26,428 bases of DNA from a virus. The notes beneath the pieces are model-generated. The model was not told the DNA's origin and did no database searches. It saw nothing but the letters and a program-made list of their open reading frames with translations. Positions 21,909-26,428 of this stretch are shown in pieces (within the stretch, counting starts at the first letter, position 1; every line of letters begins with the position of its first letter). The position numbers and the translations under genes are program-made. Location of the stretch: positions 1 to 26,428 of the IMG/VR virus record IMGVR_UViG_3300023503_000053, one strand, 5' to 3'.

Positions 21909-22016
21909 TCATTCTTTAATTGTGTCTTTAATTCTTTGTTTAGCTATTTCACAATACTTTTCTTCTAACTCAATACCTATCCATCTACGATTTAATTTTT
22001 CACAGGCCACAAGTGT
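21909..22016 (-). pseudogene. Orphan C-terminal remnant of a beta-class methyltransferase
   Basis: Directly after the C5-methyltransferase stop, 35 codons remain of a methyltransferase end: T-L-V-A-C-E-K-L-N-R-R-W-I-G-I-E-L, then E-K-Y-C-E-I-A-K-Q-R-I-K, and a TGA. This is the segment that follows motif I in the neighbouring methyltransferases, but motif I and everything before it are gone. No start codon or separate ribosome-binding site is obvious. The downstream solenoid gene starts a few bases after its stop. Confidence 0.85.
21911..21962. repeat. 52-bp direct repeat, copy 2 (methyltransferase C-end)
   Basis: Partner of 19537-19588, inside the orphan C-terminal remnant. Confidence 0.9.
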
Positions 22017-23086
22017 TATTCTACTTTTATAAAAGAAAATATCCAAGCTATTACATCAACAGTCCAAGTGTTTCCTACCATTTTATATCTTTGAGTATCT
22101 GATATCTGTTTTACTTTACCATCTTCAAATAAACCATATTGAGTATAATTATCAGGTAAAGTTTGTAATCTCTCACATTCAAGAGGTGTAAGTCTTCTTA
22201 CCCTAATAATTCTATCTACCAAAATTTTTGGCTGTCTATACCCTCCTTGCATTGTAGTTAAAGTGGGAGATTTACCAAAAATTGAATAAACCCTTTTAAT
22301 TATATCATATCCTTTTAAATCTAAATACCCAATACAAAAACACAAATTTGTAGCTCCAGAATTTGATACTCCTTGGCCTGCTGCAGTTAAACATTTAGCT
22401 TTTTGTTCTGGAGTTCTTAAATTAGCTAATGCTTTTTTTAAAGATGTTCTCCCTTTAATATTTAATAACCTATTCTCTATATAATACTTCTTATCAACCT
22501 CATCTTCTAAAATATCTTTCAATAATATTCCATTATCTTCAGGCAACCCTTCAACAGGTATATTTGTCCAATATAATCTTCTTCTGTTTTGTGCTGATAC
22601 TAAAGCTGAATTTATTTCAATAGGCTCTACTTCCAAAGCATTTGTAACTACATCTCTCCACTTTTTAGCCACTCTGACATTCTCAAGTAAAAACCACTTA
22701 GGTTTAATCTCTTTCAACAACCTTGCAAATTCCCAAAAGAGATAAGATTGTCCTTCAAATTCAAATCCTTGTTCTTTTAACTCTAAATATTGTTCAAGTG
22801 AAGTAACTTCTATTTTTTCTTTTGTTACCATACCTTGTCTCTTACCTGCAAAACTGAAGTTCTGACAAGGACTCCCTCCCATTATTAAATCAACTTCTTT
22901 AAAATCTTCTCCTTTCAAATATCTAATATCACCAACAAATATTGTATCTGGATAATTATATCTTGCTACTGCAATAGCATATTTATCAACTTCACTTGCA
23001 TAATACTTTTCAAATTTAATTTCTACTCTATCTAATGCTAATCTACCACAAGAGATACCATCAAAAAGACTTAATACATTTCTCAT
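22016..23086 (-). CDS. C5-cytosine DNA methyltransferase (Dcm/DNMT3-like phage type)
   Basis: Start put at ATG 23086 (AGGAGG eight bases upstream); GTG 23095 is three codons earlier. About 356 residues. Motif I L-S-L-F-D-G-I-S-C-G-R-L-A-L (about 4-17), motif IV G-G-S-P-C-Q-N-F-S-F-A-G with the catalytic Cys (about 73), motif VI L-L-E-N-V-R, motif VIII Q-N-R-R-R-L-Y-W, motif IX L-T-P-L-E-C-E-R-L-Q-T-L-P, motif X M-V-G-N-T-W. All C5-methyltransferase motifs are present, so it should be active. It transfers a methyl group from S-adenosylmethionine to C5 of cytosine. The F-D-G-I-S-C-G start is the phage DNMT3-like subtype. Overlap with the upstream methyltransferase stop is four bases (ATGA). The gene is visibly more AT-rich than the dUTPase side. 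Confidence 0.93.
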   Translation of the reverse strand: MRNVLSLFDGISCGRLALDRVEIKFEKYYASEVDKYAIAVARYNYPDTIFVGDIRYLKGEDFKEVDLIMGGSPCQNFSFAGKRQGMVTKEKIEVTSLEQYLELKEQGFEFEGQSYLFWEFARLLKEIKPKWFLLENVRVAKKWRDVVTNALEVEPIEINSALVSAQNRRRLYWTNIPVEGLPEDNGILLKDILEDEVDKKYYIENRLLNIKGRTSLKKALANLRTPEQKAKCLTAAGQGVSNSGATNLCFCIGYLDLKGYDIIKRVYSIFGKSPTLTTMQGGYRQPKILVDRIIRVRRLTPLECERLQTLPDNYTQYGLFEDGKVKQISDTQRYKMVGNTWTVDVIAWIFSFIKVE

Positions 23087-23859
23087 ATCAGCCACCTCCT
23101 CTCTTCAAATAGTTTTCTTTGTCTAACAATTTCTTCTATTCTTTTCTTAGCTATTTCACAATATTTCTCTTCTATTTCAATACCGATCCATCTTCTATTA
23201 AGTTTTTCACTTGCAATAGCTACAGCACCTACACCAATAAAAGGATCTAATACTATTTCGTTTTCTCGAGTAGAGTTGTCTATTAAAATTTCCATTAACT
23301 CTACAGGTTTTTCTGTATCATGGGTATTTTTACCATTTACTTTAGTCTTTTTATTAGGAATTGATAAAATATCAGATGTCCCACAATTATTTATTCTTTT
23401 AGCTTTACCTTTTCTACCAAATAAGATATACTCAAACTGTGACATATAAAACATACTAGTAATCTTGTTACCCTTATCCCATATAAGACTTCTTATGAAA
23501 TTTACATTTTTTATATTATAAATAACACTTAAATATTCATACAAATTTTTATGGTTTGTCATAACATAAAAATGAGTGTGTGTTTTTAATTTACTTATAA
23601 CAAAAGGTAACCATTCTTTAACATCAACATCGTTATGTTTAAAAACTTTACCTTTCATATTTATATCTTTTCTAAACATTCCTCCTGCTCCTCCAGCACT
23701 ACCCCTACTTGTTGTTCTGTAAGGAGGGTCTGTGACTACTAAATCTATACTTTCACTCGGAAATTGCTTTAAAATCTCTAAACAATCTTGATTATATAAA
23801 ATTCCATTCTCAGTTTCAAAATAATGATTTTCTTTTGGGAATTTATCTTTCCAGCTCAT
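23083..23859 (-). CDS. Beta-class DNA amino-methyltransferase, 258 aa
   Basis: Start follows AAGGAGGTGATAAA; 258 residues. N-end M-S-W-K-D-K-F-P-K-E-N-H-Y-F-E, motif IV V-T-D-P-P-Y-R-T-T (about 42-50), a Gly-rich loop after it, target region to about 195, then motif I I-V-L-D-P-F-I-G-V-G-A-V-A-I-A (about 205-219). Motif I differs from the usual F-G-G-S-G-T-T but keeps F-x-G-x-G. The last 35 residues (E-K-L-N-R-R-W-I-G-I-E) match the other methyltransferases here. Small for the class, but motifs are in order. Specificity unknown. DNA is AT-rich compared with the 500-aa paralogue. Confidence 0.9.
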   Translation of the reverse strand: MSWKDKFPKENHYFETENGILYNQDCLEILKQFPSESIDLVVTDPPYRTTSRGSAGGAGGMFRKDINMKGKVFKHNDVDVKEWLPFVISKLKTHTHFYVMTNHKNLYEYLSVIYNIKNVNFIRSLIWDKGNKITSMFYMSQFEYILFGRKGKAKRINNCGTSDILSIPNKKTKVNGKNTHDTEKPVELMEILIDNSTRENEIVLDPFIGVGAVAIASEKLNRRWIGIEIEEKYCEIAKKRIEEIVRQRKLFEERRWLI

Positions 23860-23875
23860 TTTATCACCTCCTTAT

Positions 23876-24664
23876 TTAAAATAAACCTCTTTGTTTTATA
23901 ATTTCTTCTATTCTTTTCTTTGCTATTTCACAATATCCCTCATTGATTTCTATTCCTATCCATCTTCTATTGAGTTTTTCACAAGCTACAAGAGTTGTTC
24001 CACTACCACAAGTAAAATCAAGCACTAAATCACCTTCGTTGGTATATGTTTTGATAAGATACTCTAACAAAGCTAATGGTTTTTGAGTAGGATGTTTATC
24101 TACATTATGCTCATTATTTATTTTTAATATAGTTGTAGGATAATTAGTCTTAGTTTGTATATGAACCTCTTTATCTGGAACTTTACCATACACACGACTC
24201 TTTTTTCGGCCTTCTGTATTCTTTTTTATGAAATTACAATCTACCAATCCTTGTGGATTATAAGTAGGTTGTTTTTTATAAAAAACAGATATTATTTCAT
24301 GTTTAACCATAGGTCTTTTCTTTGCTTGTAAATGTCCAGTTTTTCTTGATTTTTCCCAAATCCAATCATACTTAAACTCTTTAAAATTGCTAACTCTCAA
24401 TAAACTACTAAAAGGCTCGCTTCCAAATAAAACAATAGGCGTCCTATCTTTCCTAATTCTCTTTAACTCTCTCCACATATCATCAAATGGAATAACAATA
24501 TCCCATTTGCAAGCAGTTGTTCCATAAGGAGGGTCAGTAATAATAGCGTCAAATATCTGCTGTGGAAACTTACTCATTGTTTCAATGGCTTCAGCATTAT
24601 ATAATATTCCATTCTCAGTTTCAAAATATCTATTTTCTTTAGGAAATTGGTCTTTCCAATTCAT
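23876..24664 (-). CDS. Beta-class DNA amino-methyltransferase, 262 aa (phage type, DPPYGTTACKWD)
   Basis: 262 residues; ATG in ATGA overlap with the upstream gene, preceded by GAGGTG. Motif IV reads T-D-P-P-Y-G-T-T-A-C-K-W-D (about 42-54), the form often seen in phage N6-adenine methyltransferases; then F-D-D-M-W-R-E-L-K-R-I and L-F-G-S-E-P-F, the motif X-like H-P-T-Q-K-P-L-A-L-L-E-Y, and motif I V-L-D-F-T-C-G-S-G-T-T (about 213-223). Adenine as the target is likely by resemblance; the site is unknown. It shares its N-end and C-end with the paralogues in this block. Confidence 0.92.
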   Translation of the reverse strand: MNWKDQFPKENRYFETENGILYNAEAIETMSKFPQQIFDAIITDPPYGTTACKWDIVIPFDDMWRELKRIRKDRTPIVLFGSEPFSSLLRVSNFKEFKYDWIWEKSRKTGHLQAKKRPMVKHEIISVFYKKQPTYNPQGLVDCNFIKKNTEGRKKSRVYGKVPDKEVHIQTKTNYPTTILKINNEHNVDKHPTQKPLALLEYLIKTYTNEGDLVLDFTCGSGTTLVACEKLNRRWIGIEINEGYCEIAKKRIEEIIKQRGLF

Positions 24665-25092
24665 TCTGTCACCTCAAACTTTGTATATCCATTCTCTCTT
24701 AACCAAATCAGCATTTCTGCACGGGCATTGGGTTCAGTATCGGCAATTCTTTCTACTGAACAATACTTCTCATCTTTTATATCATCATATTCTTCATATC
24801 TTACTATCCAGCTTCCATTATATCCCTTTTTTATTATCAAATTCCCCAGTCTCTTTATATATTCAGGCAACCACTCTCCCAACTCTCGGCAAGTGGGGGC
24901 TTTGATGTCGCTTACTACCAATACTGGGTCTTCATCTAATTCTAAAACAAGTTTCCATTCAAAATTTGCAGAATTAGGGTTTTTAAAAACTTTTCTCCAA
25001 TACAACCCTCCGTCATCTTGTGGAAATCCCAACTCCTTCAATTTCTTGCACAACTCCAAACTCGGAACTTCTTTTGTAAGGTCAAAAGACAT
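24661..25092 (-). CDS. Conserved phage early protein (LPE/WLRENGY type), unknown
   Basis: Start put at ATG 25092 with GAGGGGGTGG upstream; 143 residues. An in-frame extension to 25206 would overlap the upstream gene and has no better site. Features: P-S-L-E-L-C-K-K-L-K-E-L-G-F-P-Q near the N-terminus, L-Y-W-R-K, A-P-T-C-R-E-L-G-E-W-L-P-E, and the C-terminal A-R-A-E-M-L-I-W-L-R-E-N-G-Y. This fits a widespread phage protein of unknown role. The partial gene at the right edge is a paralogue. Coupled to the next methyltransferase by a four-base overlap. Confidence 0.75.
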   Translation of the reverse strand: MSFDLTKEVPSLELCKKLKELGFPQDDGGLYWRKVFKNPNSANFEWKLVLELDEDPVLVVSDIKAPTCRELGEWLPEYIKRLGNLIIKKGYNGSWIVRYEEYDDIKDEKYCSVERIADTEPNARAEMLIWLRENGYTKFEVTE

Positions 25093-25151
25093 ATTCCACC
25101 CCCTCAAAATAGAATAGATATGACCTTTTATTGCTTTTCTAACCTTATCCA

Positions 25152-25343
25152 TCATTCCCAAAACACCCTCATGCTTGCTAAAAAACAACCTCTTGGATAA
25201 CCCCATGTATAGTAGTGTTTGATAAACTTAACACTCCACCCCTGATAATAATAATCATTCACAAAAGCCTCATCTATGTATTTACAGATTAGTCTCAAAA
25301 CAGCACCTTCTGAATATTGGATAACCTTTCCTTTAACCTCCAA
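25152..25343 (-). CDS. Small aromatic hypothetical protein
   Basis: 63 residues from a TTG start at 25343; GGAG is about 14 bases upstream, so initiation is uncertain. Tyr/Trp-rich C-terminal half (D-Y-Y-Y-Q-G-W, H-Y-Y-T-W-G-Y) with no recognised motif and no Cys cluster. It lies six bases after the 124-aa gene stop and ends 59 bases before the next start, so it fills a gene-sized gap in the operon. Real protein likely, function unknown. Confidence 0.5.
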   Translation of the reverse strand: MEVKGKVIQYSEGAVLRLICKYIDEAFVNDYYYQGWSVKFIKHYYTWGYPRGCFLASMRVFWE

Positions 25344-25348
25344 TTTAT

Positions 25349-25723
25349 CTATTCCCGCTCCAGATATTCCCTTGCTTTTGAGATAATGTTTAATACATCT
25401 TCACCAAATACAGGAATAATTAACCCTTTATTGATAGTGCTAAACCACTTCACCTGCTTTTCATTTAATTTCATCTCTGGGTTCTTTTCCACCTGTTCAG
25501 GAAGGTCAATAGGGAATATATCTGGCACAGCCTCCACTACAGCATATATTGCTGTCTTCAAAGTAAAGTTATCATCTTCCATTTCCTGCTGAATATAATG
25601 AATCCATCCTTTGTGAATTAATCCACTGTCTTCCAACTGGTTACTTTTTTCATCAAGCAAATCCTTCAATGTTTTTCCTTTAGGAATTTGTAGCATATTG
25701 CTCTCCGACAATTTATCCCTCAT
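25349..25723 (-). CDS. Hypothetical early phage protein, 124 aa
   Basis: Start put at ATG 25723, with GGAG seven bases upstream. A longer frame to 25807 reads through the tandem repeat of the upstream YopX gene and is an artefact. The N-terminal part M-L-Q-I-P-K-G-K-T-L-K-D-L-L-D-E-K (about 10-26) and the acidic middle (E-D-D-N, D-I-F-P-I-D-L-P-E) point to a soluble helical protein; the C-terminal helix is charged (K-A-R-E-Y-L-E-R-E). No family recognised. The ancestral YopX stop overlapped this start, as shown by the remnant at 25724-25845. Confidence 0.65.
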   Translation of the reverse strand: MRDKLSESNMLQIPKGKTLKDLLDEKSNQLEDSGLIHKGWIHYIQQEMEDDNFTLKTAIYAVVEAVPDIFPIDLPEQVEKNPEMKLNEKQVKWFSTINKGLIIPVFGEDVLNIISKAREYLERE

Positions 25724-25845
25724 CTTCCATCTCCAACAGTTCAGGATTTTCATAAATGTTGCCAATAACTTCCAAATCTTGCCATTTAATCCAATTATTC
25801 TTGCCATTTATGCCAATAACTTCCAAATCTTGCCATTTAATCCAA
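25724..25845 (-). pseudogene. Displaced original C-terminus of the YopX-family gene
   Basis: Between the present YopX stop and the next gene, the last repeat copy encodes W-Q-D-L-E-V-I-G-N-I-Y-E-N-P-E-L-L-E-M and a stop overlapping ATG 25723. This is the expected end of a YopX-family protein (I-G-N-I-Y-E-N-P-E-L-L). It is now out of frame with the rest of the gene because of the tandem duplication. Confidence 0.8.
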
Positions 25846-25920
25846 TTATTCTTGCCATTTAATCCAATTATTTTCATAGATGTTGCCAATAACTTCCAAA
25901 TCTTGCCATTTAATCCAATT
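25777..25920. repeat. Imperfect tandem repeat in the YopX gene end (units 51, 22, 51 bp)
   Basis: The 20-base core TCTTGCCATTTAATCCAATT occurs at 25777, 25828, 25850 and 25901, spaced 51, 22 and 51 bases. On the - strand it encodes N-W-I-K-W-Q-D/E. The 22-base step is not a multiple of three, so the array shifts frame and yields an early stop for the gene read through it. Confidence 0.9.
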
Positions 25921-26211
25921 AACTGTCCAACCTTTTACAGTGAAATATGGGGGATTAAATATTACCACTCCTTTTGTTGGTTCTGATACACTGAAGGCTG
26001 TTTTTGGATATTGAACAATATCCCCTTCATATATTTCCTTGCCATTTTTATCTTTCAATCCAGTATATTCCATTAAAATTTGATTTTTCTGGATATTTTC
26101 TATCATAAAGTTTAATCTTTCGTTATCATTGTAATGGTCATAATAAGGCTCTGGATTATAATCCATCTCTTTCTTTTCTTTATTCCATGCTCTAAATTTA
26201 ATCTCTCTCAT
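25846..26211 (-). CDS. YopX-family phage protein with altered C-terminus
   Basis: Start put at ATG 26211 (AAGGAG upstream); 121 residues. N-terminal R-E-I-K-F-R-A-W-N-K-E and the central L-M-E-Y-T-G-L-K-D-K-N-G-K-E-I-Y-E-G-D-I-V are the signature of the YopX family, found in many phages and Gram-positive and Gram-negative prophages; the function is not known. The core domain is complete up to L-E-V-I-G-N-I-Y-E-N, but then a second N-W-I-K-W-Q-E is added and a stop follows. So the end is a duplication-derived tail in place of P-E-L-L-E. The gene overlaps the upstream gene's end by 14 bases. Confidence 0.85.
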   Translation of the reverse strand: MREIKFRAWNKEKKEMDYNPEPYYDHYNDNERLNFMIENIQKNQILMEYTGLKDKNGKEIYEGDIVQYPKTAFSVSEPTKGVVIFNPPYFTVKGWTVNWIKWQDLEVIGNIYENNWIKWQE

Positions 26212-26428
26212 ATCCCATCTCCTTCTCAAACTTCACATATCCATTTTTTATGCACCAGATTAAAGATTTAGCAAGGGCATCAGAGAAATTATCTTTAAAC
26301 TCTATATACTCACCATAACCAGCTTCATATAAATTTTCATCTTTATATATTGCTAACATTGCCCATCCTATAGGTCTATCAACATCAGGAGTGTCTATAG
26401 TTATCTCTTCAGGCAACCACTTCAGCAG
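26198..26428 (-). CDS. Conserved phage early protein, N-terminus beyond window edge
   Basis: The frame is open to the last base; 76 codons of the C-terminal part are visible. Starts in the window at L-L-K-W-L-P-E-E-I, then G-W-A-M-L-A-I-Y, a Y-G-E-Y-I-E-F stretch, and A-L-A-K-S-L-I-W-C-I-K-N-G-Y. The order W-L-P-E then A-x-x-x-L-I-W-x-x-x-N-G-Y equals that of the protein at 24661-25092, so the two are paralogues about 1.1 kb apart. Function unknown. Confidence 0.8.
   Translation of the reverse strand: MLKWLPEEITIDTPDVDRPIGWAMLAIYKDENLYEAGYGEYIEFKDNFSDALAKSLIWCIKNGYVKFEKEMGYERD

Noticed and set aside
25724-25807. Longer N-terminus for the 124-aa protein
   Set aside because: The extra 28 codons read the YopX tandem repeat in another frame; ATG 25723 has a GGAG site and overlaps the ancestral YopX stop as expected.
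25747-25920. CRISPR-like array of short repeats
   Set aside because: The repeat units abut or are spaced irregularly (51, 22, 51), contain no unique spacers, and lie in the coding end of a YopX gene. They are a tandem duplication.
1-26428. tRNA, rRNA or integrase attachment sites
   Set aside because: No cloverleaf with a T-loop consensus, no rRNA core sequence and no recombinase gene was noticed when reading both strands by eye; a dedicated tRNA scan was not possible.

Overview
The window is part of a long-tailed (siphovirus-type, lambda-like tail) bacteriophage or prophage. The evidence is an ordered tail module (tail tube, frameshifted tail assembly chaperone, tape measure, gpM-, gpL-, gpK- and gpI/gpJ-like tail-tip proteins, tail fibre), then an opposing block of small phage genes, a dUTPase and several orphan DNA methyltransferases. 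Arginine is mostly AGA/AGG, the DNA is AT-rich and the proteins are rich in Lys, Glu and Ile. This would fit an AT-rich, possibly thermophilic host. The lambda-type tail tip with a gpL-like Cys cluster fits a Gram-negative-type envelope. The host is inference; no host gene is present.

Layout. Positions 1-17529 are read on the + strand: (i) 1-3604, appendage or decoration-like and adaptor genes: the end of an Ig-like protein, a protein of 24 near-14-residue repeats, two small structural-type proteins, a fiber-tail-adaptor-like protein, and an unexpected truncated CRP/FNR-like regulator; (ii) 3674-9210, a 56-aa protein, the tail tube, the tail assembly chaperone with a programmed -1 frameshift, and the tape measure protein; (iii) 9215-16813, the tail tip and receptor-binding apparatus, including a gpM-like protein carrying a carbohydrate-binding-module-like domain and a gpI-gpJ fusion with four FN3 domains; (iv) 16803-17529, two small uncharacterised phage proteins, ended by a strong hairpin at 17497-17524.

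Positions 17609-26428 are read on the - strand and converge on the late genes. Reading from the right edge: a partial gene; a YopX-family gene whose 3' end was scrambled by a tandem duplication; small unknowns; two beta-class amino-methyltransferases; a C5-cytosine methyltransferase; an orphan methyltransferase C-terminus; a 25-hexad beta-solenoid-like protein; a third beta-class methyltransferase; dUTPase; and five small genes, including one of 111 aa with a P-loop. Most neighbours overlap by a few bases (ATGA, TAATG, TGATG), so translation is coupled. No restriction nuclease, integrase, lysin, capsid, terminase or polymerase gene lies inside the window.

The most interesting structure is the methyltransferase region. 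Four N-terminal ends and four C-terminal ends of one methyltransferase type are scattered through it, including an orphan C-end behind the C5-methyltransferase and an orphan N-end fused in frame ahead of dUTPase. Nearly identical 64-bp and 52-bp repeats mark an occupied and an empty version of the same junction, the occupied one holding the solenoid gene. This looks like a recombination-driven cassette system for swapping methyltransferases and cargo.
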